Shown here piece after piece: positions 48,118 to 59,911 of a DNA stretch of 64,000 bases. Within the stretch, counting starts at the first letter, position 1; every line of letters begins with the position of its first letter. Where the stretch lies: positions 637,224,523-637,288,522 of the forward strand of contig OX422208.1 in the NCBI GenBank assembly GCA_949130495.1, read 5' to 3'. Origin of the DNA: Sambucus nigra. Its lineage: Eukaryota; Streptophyta; Magnoliopsida; Dipsacales; Adoxaceae. A program made the translations under genes and the position numbers. Below the pieces are notes generated by a model. That model made no database searches, was not told the origin of the DNA, and saw nothing but the letters and a program-made list of their open reading frames with translations.

Positions 48118-50620
48118 TGTGACACCCCGACTAATGAAATACCGGGTAGCTACTCCTTTATTAAATCAATACAAAATGCCAAGTTGGTTCAGTTAATAGC
48201 ATCACTGTCGAAAACATTTTAATAGTTACTAACCACCTAGTATTTAAAAAGTAAGTTACAAAATTTTAAATTAAGTCTGATTAACATGCAATAAAAGAAT
48301 AATGGAATAACAACATAATCCATTCACCATAACGAAGTAATGAAATAACTAACAAATAATAATAAGAAACCGGAGGAAAACTCCTCACAACAATCCAACA
48401 ACTGAAAATAATAAGACAAGTCTGAATCCTGAATTAATTACATGCCCGTAGTGTGAATAACTGAAATAAATAAAAGTCTCTAAAAGGGATGGGCGACATG
48501 CCCTAAAACCGATAAATGCTGAGTATAAAGACAAGATAGATGAAGCGTCTACAAGCAAAGTCCTATAACTTCCACAAATAGCTAAAGCTCGTCACCTGAA
48601 TGAGGATCCTAAGCATGGTGTCCTTGTGGCTGGGCACCTAAAATGGTTTTTACAAAAATAGATTTGAAAGAAAATGGGTCAGAGCCCGAAAGTGGAAATC
48701 ATTTTAAAAACAACAAGTGTTTTAATAACATTAAAACATTAAATGCAAAATACATGTTAGGACGTACACTCACATGAAATTCTCACCTCTCGACTACATG
48801 TGCACTCCTAACATACCGTACCCATCTAAATAACATACATATATAACCAAACCGTAATAAGTTCTACCCCTTACTACTCGATTCCCATATTACATTCTAA
48901 CATTATCAATTAAATAGAGGGCCCTAAGCGAACGCAAACCTCCCGTGATAGCAAGTATGGTAGGTATGTCATACACATAAAATCAATACATATACTAAGT
49001 AAGCACACATCTTAGTAATCACCATAATTTATATGTGGTACACTTCTCATTCTCGTACCTACGTATAATGTTACACAATTTACATATTCCCGGATGATAC
49101 AATTATACAAGCCTTAAATTGTTCTCACGTTGAAATAGACACTCACGTCCTAATCCATAATTTCCATTTGGTTCGAATCACACTTCTAGGTTTTACTCCT
49201 CTATATATATCAAATGTACCTACTATAACAATTTATCATCAAGGGAAGGTTATCTCTACCATTAAATAAGTTTACGGGACACGCAAAATCAAAACAGGCT
49301 AAAAAGCCTAAACTGTCAACTCGTTAGAAGTCTCGTTCGAACGAGGATGTTCGAACGAGAGTTCGTTCGAACGAACTGGGTATCTAACGAGATCTCGTTC
49401 GAACGAAAGGCATCGAACGAACATTCAACTCGTTAGAAGGCAAACTGTCCACTCGTTAGAAGCTCGTTCGAACGAGCTCGTTCGAACGACCTGGGTAGGT
49501 CTTCTAACGAGGGACCAGTTTCGAGCCCATAAATTACTTAACTCGTTTTTCCAATTTCTCTACACCTCTAATCTCCTCTAAACATCAAACCAACAATTGT
49601 ACTTGGGTTCTAATCAATCCTAAATATACTTAGGTCATATATTAACGTATTTAGTGGGATTAATTCATCCTAAATCTCATCCAAATATTAAATCTCCACA
49701 TCTTCTTCCCCAATCTCAAGAACATGAACCCTAGAAATTAAATTCATCCATAGACATAAATAAATCCGTTTTTATGGTATAAAAGATGTATTTTTCACTG
49801 ACTAATCATCCTAACATTGTTCTACATGCAATCTCCTCATAAAATTATAAATCTCTACATCCAATTCAATGGGTTTTTATCATTCTCCAAGAACAATGAA
49901 ATTTTGTCAATTTCCTACGCATGGAAGAAGCATTCTTTGCAAAATATGTAATTAAACCAATTGCCTTATGTGTATCTCTGATTTTGATGACGAATTGATG
50001 GAGTGTTCTCTCTCTCTCTCTGCAGAATTCCTTCTCTCTCTCTCTCCAAGCTTTCTTCTCCGAGATGTTAATGGTGGCTAGGGTTTGCCTTAGGAACTTT
50101 TTGGGATTAATTCTAATAACCCCCATAGCCTATTTGGTTATTAGTGGGTTTAGTGGGCAATTACCAAGTCAGCTTTTTAATTCCCAATTTTCGTAGGTTT
50201 TAATTCCCAAAAATCCAAAATTACGAAACTACCCTTATACGTTGCCGGTGTGGCCTAAAAATGCCCCGAGACCCAAACCAAACCCCCGGCTAGTGTTTTC
50301 TGACTATTTCGACCCTTCCGGACGCGTTGGCGCACTCAAAACGACCATACAGTTAATAGAATTAAAATTCACTTTTTAATTAAAATAAATATATTTCGGA
50401 CACGACTGTCACACGCGTCTCAACAAAATTTCCAAATTGCCGCATTTTAATCTCACGACAAATTTCATAATTCAGTATTCATATATAATCATATATGCAC
50501 ATTATAATCAAATACCAACTCACATCTTGCTAGTATTTTAATCCGGATTAATTTCCAATTAATACGCATTTAATTCAATTAATCCCATAAATAAATATCA
50601 CAAAAATACGGGGTATTACA
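48118..50620 (-). mobile_element. Solo LTR D, family X
   Basis: Plus strand begins TGTGACACCCCGAC and ends ACGGGGTATTACA. GTAGG at 48113-48117 and at 50621-50625 is a perfect 5-bp duplication, so a single insertion into the Tat LTR followed by loss of the inside is supported. It shares the end 'accgggtagctactcc', the 'tgggcacctaaaatggtttt' block and AAGGCAATTGG (49957-49967, minus) with family X. A TTCGAA palindrome cluster occupies 49320-49510. Confidence 0.85.
49320..49512. repeat. CGTTCGAACG palindrome cluster in LTR D
   Basis: At least six GTTCGAAC or CGTTCGAACG palindromes in under 200 bp, mixed with CTCGTTAGAAG and CTAACGAG. 49321-49345 is identical over 25 bp to 53563-53587 and 58862-58886 in the copia TR-GAG LTRs. 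Confidence 0.85.
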
Positions 50621-51259
50621 GTAGGCGTCTCGGGGTAAAACTCGAGACTCGAGTCCTCTCTCTCACCTTTTCTTTTACTTCCTATTTTCTCTAAATCTAA
50701 TATTCCTATATTCTATATACTTTCCCTTAGTGACGTATTGCTCCATACGCGTTATCGTTCCATTATAACGATCAATGTAGGTGTAATCGCGTAAATCTTA
50801 TTTTTCTAATATTATTCTTATATCTTCCTACGGATGACTCGCTTTATATTTTCCATGATACAAGTCGAGGATTCCTACCTCCATTATATATACACACATG
50901 CACACATATCACGGGGGGAAATATAAAGGAAAATAGCAAATATCTATGAGAGACTGAAAGGGCAGAATGGGTGCCTAACACCTTCCCATTTCGTAACTAA
51001 GTCTCCGAACCCTTCTCGAATCATTTTGGTTTCACATGCACTAGTATGTCTTTGGATGCCATCCTTCAGGATGGCTTCCCTTTTTTCTTTTGTCTGTTTT
51101 GAGTAAAATAAACTGGCGACTCTAAATCTCTCTACATTTTTGCACCTCATCTCAAAAGGACGCTGGCCGAAGCGCTCCCGAGAGGGATGCGCGAGACCCG
51201 AAGGATCATCTCCCTTCGCGCGCTCGCCCCAGCGCGGCGGGGATCGGGGATGGCCACAG

Positions 51260-51277
51260 TGACGACTCTGCTGGGGA
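51260..51277 (+). other. Primer binding site, tRNA-Arg type
   Basis: TGACGACTCTGCTGGGGA one base after the LTR end; the Tat/Ogre form is TGGCGACTCTGCTGGGGA, so there is one G-to-A change. Confidence 0.65.
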
Positions 51278-52510
51278 CTTGTGTGTGTTTTGAGGGCTTG
51301 ACTCTATTTACATGGATGTTATATTTGTTTATGTTCCCCCCATATCTGCATGTTCCCCTTTTTTCCATGTGTATACCATGCTTATGCTTATGTTCACACA
51401 CTTGTAGAAAATTCTCCATGTTCACTTCACACCACGTGCACCTAGGATCACATATATCCCCATGTTGCACGCATCACCCATCCATACTTGGTGTACCCTT
51501 TCTGGGTACTTATACCTTACTCCCTGTCTGGCATAATCAAGAAAGGCATTCTCATCATAAGATAATAATAAGAGAATCATGCATTGATTCACATGACATC
51601 ACAAAAGAGCATTGTTATTGACCAAATTTTACCCAGTAACTAGAGGGTCACTTCGTGATGGGCGCTGGTCCGGCAGGTCGCAGTTAGCCTAAGCGATATG
51701 ACTCTCACCTTCCATTGGCCAAGTACCTTCGATGTATATCGAATGGTTCCCCCGCATCGTACCGCTTGACCGAAGTCATGATGGGAGGTATATCGTAGGG
51801 AATTCGTTCACGTATGCCGAGTATATCGAATTCTCTCTCACACATACCGGCCCCGCGAGGTATATGGAGAGGCAATTCACATACACTCAGGTATATCAAA
51901 TGGCTTGTCCACACGTATCGATTGGCCGTAAGAGCAAGATGTACATCGTGGAAGTCACGTTAAAGGGGGGAACCCATGCTGATTCACCCAACTAATTGCA
52001 TACCCGCATATAGGTGTCAAACCTAGGACACGCACTTTAGATTATCGGTTTCAACTCGAAACTCTGCCAAAATTTTGGGTCGATCTGCCGCCCAATTTTC
52101 GTGCATTTTTAAAACGAGACCCTGTCCGCGAGCCTAGTTATAAGTCCAAGTCGTAGCTGTGCATATATTAAAAACCCCACTTTTCTAGGCTCGGGTCCCG
52201 TCCGGTATTGTATTTAGAAGAATTAAATACAAGTGAGAACATAATAATTATAATAATCATGCTGACTTCCGTCTCTGAAAAGATATCTCTCTTTTTTATC
52301 AAAAATCCAAAAACATTTCTCCCTTCTTTATCAAAAATCCAAAAACAGTTTCTTCTCTTTTTCCAAAAATAAATCTCATCCTATGCCTTCTCAGGTCGAT
52401 TGCAAGCCCTTGGCCTGGCTCCCTATTGACTTCGGTCTTCAGTCAAATCACTCGATAGTTTCGTCCGTTCCTCTACTAATTTTTTCGAGTCCAAAATCCA
52501 TCCACTTTCC
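51278..52510 (+). other. Leader of the Tat-type element
   Basis: No supported gene, although a 144-codon frame (51187-51621) crosses the LTR end. A 'gtatatcga'-type motif recurs at about 51735, 51788, 51823, 51861 and 51891. A/C-rich 'tcaaaaatccaaaaacattt' units occur at 52300-52370. Confidence 0.45.
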
Positions 52511-53012
52511 ATGGAGAATACAGATCAAGCACCAGCCATACAGCCAGATCTGATGACAGTCCTAGCTCATCTCGTGTCCATGATTGACAACCTCTAAACT
52601 GAGGTTCGAGAGATGCAACAAAACTAGGTTCCAATTCCTCAAGAGACCGAGGCCCTATTACCTCGTGCTATGGGTCCACCCGAGCCTATCTGGGTTCCGA
52701 AACAATATCAGCATGCTCTACGTGCCCCTCTTATCAATGGGCCACCGCCTGCCCAACTTCCAATGCCAAACATTGACCAACTTATGTCTAACCTGCCTGT
52801 GGTCGTTGATCCAAAGGAGGAGGAGTTGAATAAAGTCAAAGAGGATCTCAAGATTCTCACCAAGAAGTTTGACCAAGTCAGGATCTCTGGGAATTACATG
52901 GAATACACCCACATGTCTCCTTATCCTAAAGCGAGGTTGCCCGAGAAGTTTAAGATGCCAAGTATCGAGAAGTTCGGAGGGAGTGGACCCCCAATTGTTC
53001 ATCTTCACACTT
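52511..53012 (+). pseudogene. Gag N-terminal part (Tat type), split by the TR-GAG element
   Basis: ATG at 52511 opens MENTDQAPAIQPDLMTVLAH. In-frame stops at 52595-52597 (TAA) and 52625-52627 (TAG) interrupt it. The frame then runs to 53012 with 'PPPAQLPMPN' and 'LPEKFKMPSIEKFGGSGPP', the typical start of the Tat gag 'KFDGTGDP' region. At 53008-53012 the copia insertion interrupts the frame; the matching continuation starts at 59912. Confidence 0.75.
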
Positions 53013-54586
53013 TGTAAGGACACAAATTTCCAATTTAGTCCATATATAGTTTTGTCTCAATTCCGGATAAAAACATTTATTCATAGGATAGTATTTAATT
53101 GTAATATTCTCAATCCTATGAAGTGTTTGTTGAAGACGTAGCGGCAAAGAGTATAAAGCTTCATCAAATATGCCGGTTTGTGTGCCTCGTTTCTACGTCA
53201 TCAACTATGGTTCCATGCTCCCAACGTATGAATGCAATTATATATATAGGAGCTTGGAACAAAGTTTATTGGGTGTTAGGTTTTGAAAAAACTGTGTTTT
53301 ATTTTTCAGAAAGAAATAAATAAAACTTTAAAATAAGTTTATAAAGTTTTCTGGGCTAAAATCGTATTTTCCAAACTTTCTGGTTTTTCGTTCGATAGAG
53401 TTGTTCGAACGAGATTGTCGTTCGAACGAAAATGTCGTTCGAACGAACCTACCAACGAGTTCCCATATTAGGCCACTGACTTGTCATTCGATATGTCGTT
53501 CGAACGAACCTTCTGTTCGAACGAGGTATCCAACGAGATTCTAACGAGTTCATTCTGGAACGTCGTTAGAAGTCTCGTTCGAACGAGATTTCGTTCGAAC
53601 GAAATGTCGTTCGAACGAGATGCCAGGCGGGAACAGTTTTGCACCCACTTCCCCACTTGGTTTTTAACCAACTTTTTCAGACTTTATTATGTGCGGGAAC
53701 AACATTTTCCAACTTAACTTTTCCATTCCATTTTCATCTCTTAGAGAGAGTTTGAGAGAAAATTGTCTTAAGGAAAATGTTCATGTTTTGAGTGAGATTT
53801 TTAGAGAAAAAATTCCATCACTCTAGTGTTTACACCCAATTGAGTTTATTCTAAGTTCTTATATACTTATCAATTGCTTGGAGTTTGGCACCGGTTTTCT
53901 CTACAACGAATTGAAGAGAAGTTTTGGGTTTTGCTTCCACCACCCACAAAGAAAGAAGAAGTGTTTCTATGTTAATTTACCCACACGGAGAAAGGCTCCA
54001 TGCTCGGGTGACGGTGACCATATAAATTCCTATCAGTTGATTCCGAGACCGCGGTGGTATTCCAAGGTTATCCGCTAGGAAGAGGTGTCTACAAGAAGAA
54101 GCATCGGGGCTTGAGAGGGATCGAGTCGTGTGTTGTAAGTCTATCTTTCTTCTAATTGTAATTCCATATCTAGTGGATTTGTGTCTAGGGCCGTCCGAGG
54201 TTGTTTCCCGTCTTGGGTTTTTCCTCGTACATCGCGGCGTAGTGTGATTGGTTTATTTTATCTTGCATAAATAATTTAGAACGCATGCTTAGGATAATTC
54301 AAGATAAAATTCGGTTTAAATCATCACACTCAATTTAATTGGGACTAAATTAACTATTGGGTAATGTTTATTTAATTCAAGTCATTTGATAAAATTTGGT
54401 TTCGCCTTATTTGCTAATATCGATAAATATGACTTAAGCAAAATTCTAGGACTTGAATTGAATTAATTGGTTTAATGATTTAAAATTCGTTGTTTTGTTT
54501 AAAAGTTGAACCATCACGTTTTACGCTTCCGCATCAAAGGAAATTATAACTTTGATTTTAGTAGAAAAGCTCGCACAACTTTTTCA
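53013..54586 (+). repeat. Left LTR of the TR-GAG element
   Basis: Starts TGTAAGGACACAAATTTCC, ends 'gctcgcacaactttttca'. Holds the TTCGAA palindrome cluster (53388-53625), a CT-rich leader and a donor-like TTGTAAGTCT at 54133-54142. Confidence 0.9.
53388..53625. repeat. TTCGAA palindrome cluster in the left TR-GAG LTR
   Basis: At least seven GTTCGAACGA-type palindromes plus single-mismatch forms, with CTAACGAG and CGTTAGAAG. The same block, with a few C-to-T changes, is at 58684-58922. Confidence 0.85.
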
Positions 54587-54589
54587 AAT

Positions 54590-54601
54590 TGGTATCAAAG
54601 C
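54590..54601 (+). other. Primer binding site, initiator tRNA-Met
   Basis: TGGTATCAAAGC three bases after the LTR end; the consensus is TGGTATCAGAGC, one difference. Confidence 0.85.
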
Positions 54602-54640
54602 CAAAAACGATAAATTATTTCGTTAAGATCCTTTAAATTT

Positions 54641-56617
54641 TTGGCTAAAATGGATTTTTCTCCATTTTCAAATTTTCCTATTTTCGACGGTTCAAACTAC
54701 GCATATTGGAAAGCGCGTATGAGATCGGCACTAAAATCTATCTACGAGAGAGTTTGGATGTCTGTTGTTAACGGGTGGTCCCCACCAACTTATTTAGTTG
54801 AAAATGAACGTGTTATCAAACTCGCCGATAGATGGACTGAAAATGAGTTTAAACTTGCTAATTTCAATTCCCGTGATTTAAATGCCTTATTTAGCACTGT
54901 CACACCGGATGAATTTCGTCGTATTATGACGTGTGAAATCGCTAAAGAAGCTTGGGATATTTTACAATTAACTCATGAAGGAACTGGTGTCGTTAAAGCT
55001 TCAAAACTCCAAAACCTCACCACTAAATTTGAAACTATCAAAATGAATGAAAAAGAAACATTTGATGAATTTTATGCTAGACTTTCCGATATTGTTAATT
55101 CATCGTTTAACTTGGGAGAGAAAATACCTGATAACTGTGTTGTAAAGAAAATTTTAAGGTCCGTACCCGATAGATTTATTCCAAAGGTGACCGTTTTAAA
55201 TTCTTTACCCACTTTAGCCTCTACGAAATTAGAAGAGCTTGTAGGTGATTTACAAACCTATGAACTGGATATGTTTCCCTCTAAAACTGAAAAGAAAATC
55301 GAAAAGGGCGTTGCTTTAAAAGCCCGAAAAGAGGTCAAACAAGTAGTAGAGAGCGATATTGATAGTGACTCGGAAGACATGGCTTTATTTGCTCGCAAAT
55401 TTAGAAAATTTCTCAAAATTAACAAAGATAAATTTAAAAATGATTTTAAGAAATTTGAATCTTCTAAGCATGACAAGAATGAGAAGATTTCTAAAGCGGA
55501 GAAGATGCCCAAAGCCGAAAAGATCCCTAAACCTAGTAATGAAAATTTAGATAGGGACGAGTCTAATAAGTGTTTTGGTTGTGAAGGTTATGGCCATAGG
55601 GCATTTGAGTGACCCACTAAACTAAGGAAAGAGGGTAAGCGACCCATTTCATATAATGCGACCCTTAGTGATAGTGATAAGGAAGAAAAGCCCGATTCCC
55701 CCACTAAGAAAATTTTTGTGGCTTTTATGGCTAGTCATGTGAGTGATAGCGAGAATTCATCGATTGATGAAACTTTAACTCATGACACTTCCAAGGTCAT
55801 TGTTTATGATTCTCTTGTTTATGATGATAGTGAGAGTGGAGAAGAAAGAGAGAGTGAAAATGAAGAAGAGGTTAATGTGAGTGAACTTCAAAATGCTTTT
55901 CAAGAGCTTTATAAAGAATCTATTAAATTGAAAAGAGCTAATTTGAAGTTAGAATCTAGTTTAAGAGAAAGTGTCAAGGTCGTTGATGAAAATGCTTTAA
56001 TAGAAGACCTTAGGACACGTGAGAGGACTCTTCAAGAGAAGCTAGAATATGTAGAAGGGGAAAGAGATAGACTTAGGGGTTTAATGGAATCCTTGAAAAA
56101 GGAGCTTCTTGCATTTGAAGAGAGAAACTTTTTATTAGAGTCTAACATTTTAGAATTGCAAAAAAAATTAAAAGACTCTAGTAATGTCAAATTTGATTTG
56201 GAGTGTCATTCGGAAAAACTAGATAAAATGTTAGGAACGGTCCAAATTAAAAATGACACTTGTGGTTTAGGCTTCAATACTTGTAATGAATCTACTCATA
56301 AAGCCAAGACCAATGTTTTAGTAGAATCTAATAGGAATGCATTTAAAGACCACTCCTTAGGTAAATCTTTTCGACATATTTTTGCTTGTACACATTGTGG
56401 TCGAGAAGGTCATCTTAGGAAATTTTGTTTTGGTCTTAAACGAATTCCTAGAAAATCCCATAGTAAAGTAACCACGGTAGTTAAAGATCCAACACCCCAA
56501 GATAGTCATTCTTCATTAATTTGGGTTAGGAAATCCGACTTGGTTGCCTTACAAAATAGGGTTTTTGATTGTCATTTACTTTCACATGCTTCCGCCCTTG
56601 CTAAATCTAAAGGATGA
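54641..56617 (+). pseudogene. Copia gag, 658 codons, one stop in the first zinc knuckle
   Basis: ATG 54641 opens a frame that runs to 56617 with a single TGA at 55610-55612 (codon 324). Residues 1-230 form the UBN2/DUF4219-type capsid domain of copia gag (YAYWKARMRSALKS, then 'EAWDILQLTHEGT' and 'ETFDEFYARLSDI'). A lysine-rich stretch follows, then a CCHC knuckle C311-x2-C314-x4-H319-x4, in which the stop replaces the final cysteine. Beyond the stop in the same frame lie an acidic serine-rich part, a long coiled coil (about 55870-56230) and a second, intact CCHC knuckle CTHCGREGHLRKFC (about 56386-56427). The frame ends before any protease. The product would package element RNA; as it stands a 323-residue truncated gag would form, or the whole by readthrough. 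Confidence 0.8.
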
Positions 56618-57813
56618 ATGTGTTAGTGTTTGCATAATTTAGCTTTTGTACTTCATGCTATATTGACATGCTAAATGTATGCTTGTTTATTCATTTTCTA
56701 GTCATTGCCTTATTTCATATCACATGCTAGAAATTATGACTTGTTTATCTTTTTGTATTGTATTTTGTGTTTAAATTAATTTAAAAATATTAAAATATTT
56801 TTGTTTATCATTTGTGTTTTATTTATTTGATTTAAGCTTAATGAAAAATACAAATGATTTTTGTTTATTCTTTTGAGTATATATTTATTTTTGGTAAAAA
56901 ATGTTAAAAACTCAAAAAGATTTTTTTTCTGTGAATTTTTGTTTGGCACACTTTATGTGGCATATATTCGTGTTTGAATTCCATCTTTTACGGTCCCTCG
57001 TGGCTAGAACTTTTGGTTTAGATTTTCAATCCTTCAAATGTTCTTTACCATGTTTTATATGGAGTAGTTGGATTTTGTATTGTTTAAATGGATTCTATTT
57101 TTATGTGCCTCTTTTCACACATGCACGAGCTCTTTTGAAATATTAATGTCACATGTTATATTTGATATTTTTGAGGTGTTCTCCTACCAATCTAGTCATC
57201 TACATATCTATGACCTAGGAGGACTAGTGCATGTCAAAATCTGTTGCATGTGAGATCTGTGTGAAAAATGAAAACATGATAAATATAAATGTGCACGGGG
57301 AAGGGCTTCGAAAGGATGAATTAAATCCTTTGCGATAGTAAGCCACCGTTTATTGGATTTAAAAGAAATACGTGATCCAAAGGCCTAAAAACAGAATATT
57401 TGGCATTAAAAAGAAAACAATTGCCAAGGCCTATGTTTGTTTGATATATTCATTCAAAAGCAAAAGAATATATATGCTTATTGAGGGAGAATTGGATGGT
57501 ATATCAACGGTTTTGACAATGTCCATTTATCCTAGTTGTCTTTAATGTCATGACTCTATTTGGTTTGTAGAGTCATCAGCATGCTAGGCTTGTATGCATT
57601 GTGTTTGTTTGTTCATTGAGTTCAATCTTCATATTGTCACATGAGGTTATATTTAAATGTGATAAAGTTTGCAATCAAATGAGAACTCCGTGAATGTTTA
57701 TTAATTGTTTGGGTCTAAATTTAATCGTTACTAGTTCACACCCCAACACTTCCGTTTCCATATGACACATTTTTTCCATACGAGTGTGCAAACTTATTGT
57801 CTTTTGTGTTATA

Positions 57814-57844
<31 letters not shown>

Positions 57845-57859
57845 GCAAGTACTTCATTG

Positions 57860-57904
<45 letters not shown>

Positions 57905-58295
57905 ATTTGTTTGTCTTTGCCTTGCTTTTATTGCCCATATGCTTTAATGTCTTAACACTTTAAGCTTCAACGTGTTTATTCGTTCTTTATCCTTTGCCTA
58001 TTCCTGAACAAAAAGGGGGAGAATGATGATAGGGGGAGAAATGGTATCTAATCCTATTATTATCTAGGTAGGTCATGTGTTTGATAAAGGGGAGAATTAA
58101 TTTAGGGGGAGTAATTAATTAAAATTCCATTTAATACTTTGATATTCCCTATGCATTTGATGAGTTTTCTTAAGTGTGCAGGATTTCTTCTAAAGCGGCA
58201 TTGTTTAAACGGCAAAGCGTTTGATCCTTGGGTTGAGTCAAGTTTGGGTGGGTTATGTTTTGAGTCTAGTAGAGCGGTTTTTGTCACGGAATAGC
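56618..58295 (+). other. 3' untranslated region of the TR-GAG element
   Basis: No coding frame with a recognisable domain. T-rich DNA with two TA microsatellites (57822-57844, 57863-57901) and 'agggggagaat' strings at 58013-58110, which resemble copies of the polypurine tract. Confidence 0.6.
57822..57901. repeat. Two (TA)n runs
   Basis: TA runs at 57822-57844 and 57863-57901, separated by 'gcaagtacttcattggtg'. Confidence 0.85.
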
Positions 58296-58309
58296 CAAAG
58301 GGGGAGATT
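58296..58309 (+). other. Polypurine tract of the TR-GAG element
   Basis: CAAAGGGGGAGATT directly before TGTAAGGACAC; the purine run AAAGGGGGAGA is the expected plus-strand primer. Confidence 0.8.
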
Positions 58310-59906
58310 TGTAAGGACACAAATTTCCAATTGCGTGCATATATAGTTTTGGCTCAATTCCGGACAAAAATATTTATTCATAGGATAGTATTTAATTGTA
58401 ATATTCTCAAGCCTATGAAGTGTTTGTTGAAGACGTAGCGACAAAGAGTATAAAGCTTCATCAAATATGCCGGTTTGTGTGCCTCGTTTCTACGTCATCA
58501 ACTATGGTTCCATGCTCCCAAGGTATGAATGCAATTATATATTTATAGGAGCTTGGAACAAAGTTTATTGGGTGTTAGGTTTTGTAAAAACTGTGTTTTA
58601 TTTTTCAGAAAGAATTAAATAAAACTTTAAAATAAGTTTATAAAGTTTTCTGGGCTAAAATCGTATTTTCCAAACTTTCTGGTTTTTCGTTCGATAGAGT
58701 CGTTCGAATGAGATTGTCGTTAGAACGAAAATGTCGTTCGAACGAACCTGCCAACGAGTTCCCATATTAGGCCACTGACTTGTCATTCGATATATCGTTC
58801 GAACGAACCTTCTGTTCGAATGAGGTATCCAACGAGAATCTAACGAGTTCAATCTGGAACGTCGTTAGAAGTCTCGTTCGAACGAGATTTCGTTCGAACG
58901 AAATGTCGTTCGAACGAAATACCAGACGGGAACAATTTTTGGCAGTTTTTTGGCAGTTTTGCACCCACTTCCCCACTTGATTTTTAACCAACTTTTTCAG
59001 ACTTTATTATGTGCGGGAACAACATTTTCCAACTTAACTTTTCCATTCCATTTTCATCTCTTAGAGAGAGTTTGAGAGCAAATTGTCTTAAGGAAAATGT
59101 TCATGTTTTGAGTGAGATTTTTAGAGAAAAATTTCCATCACTCTAGTGTTTACACCCAATTGAGTTTATTCCAAGTTCTTATATACTTATCAATTGCTTG
59201 GAGTTTGGCACCGATTTTCTCTACACCGAATTGAAGAGAAGTTTTGGGTTTTGCTTCCACCACCCATAAAGAAAGAAGAAGTGTTTCTATGTTAATTTAC
59301 CCACACGGAGAAAGGCTCCATGATCGGGTGACGGTGACCATATAAAGTCCTATCGGTGGATTCCGAGACCGCGGTGGTATTCCAAGGTTATCCGTTAGGA
59401 AGAGGTGTCTACAAGAAGAAGCATCGGGGCTTGAGAGGGATCGAGTCGTGTGTTGTAAGTCTATCTGTCTTGTAATTATAATTCCGTATCTAGTGGATTT
59501 GTGGCTAGGGCCGTCCGAGGTTGTTTCCCGTCTTGGGTTTTTCCTCGTACATCGCGGCGTAGTGTGATTGGTTTATTTTATCTTGCATAAATAATTTAGA
59601 ACGCATGCTTAGGATAATTCAAGATAAAATTCGGTTTAAATCATCACACTCAATTTAATTGGGACTAAATTAACTATTGGGTAATGTTTATTTAATTCAA
59701 TTCATTTGATAAAATTTGGTTTCGCCTTGTTTGCTAATATCGATAAATATGACTTAGGCAAAATTCTAAGACTTGAATTGAATTAATTGGTTTAATGATT
59801 TAAAATTCGTTGTTTTGTTTAAAAGTTGAACCATCACGTTTTACGCTTCCGCATCAAAGGAAATTATAACTTTGATTATAATAGAATAGCTCGCACAGCT
59901 TTTTCA
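58310..59906 (+). repeat. Right LTR of the TR-GAG element
   Basis: Same start and end as the left LTR. It is slightly longer, mainly because of an inserted 'ggcagttttt' duplication near 58940. It carries the palindrome cluster at 58684-58922. Confidence 0.9.
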
Positions 59907-59911
59907 CACTT

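Larger units (their letters stand above)
46653..51258 (+). repeat. 5' LTR of the Tat-type element, interrupted
   Basis: TGTAGACACC at the start and GGCCACA just before the primer site; about 2.1 kb once the 48118-50620 insertion is left out. It includes four ~165-bp tandem repeats upstream of the TATA box (47521), and GC-rich sequence with 'gcgcgctcgccccagcgcgg' near its end. Confidence 0.65.
53013..59906 (+). mobile_element. Non-autonomous copia element of TR-GAG type (SIRE-like)
   Basis: Near-identical LTRs (53013-54586, 58310-59906), an initiator-Met primer site, a long gag frame, a polypurine tract and no pol. CACTT flanks it on both sides (53008-53012, 59907-59911), a perfect 5-bp duplication. 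The gag and LTR style resemble SIRE/Maximus copia elements. Units with terminal repeats and only a gag have been described in plants as TR-GAG elements; an autonomous partner would need to supply protease, integrase and RT. It is the youngest insertion here by LTR similarity. Confidence 0.85.

Noticed and set aside
49321..49512. Heat-shock element array
   Set aside because: TTCGAA lacks the two-base spacing of TTCnnGAA elements, so it does not match the heat-shock consensus.
51187..51621. 144-codon frame across the Tat LTR end and primer site
   Set aside because: It runs through the LTR border and primer binding site and has no domain; best explained by chance in GC-rich DNA.
54590..54601. 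tRNA-like sequence
   Set aside because: It is the 12-nt primer binding site of the copia element, without a cloverleaf.
53013..59906. Complete autonomous copia element
   Set aside because: No protease, integrase, RT or RNase H motif lies between gag (ends 56617) and the polypurine tract (58296).
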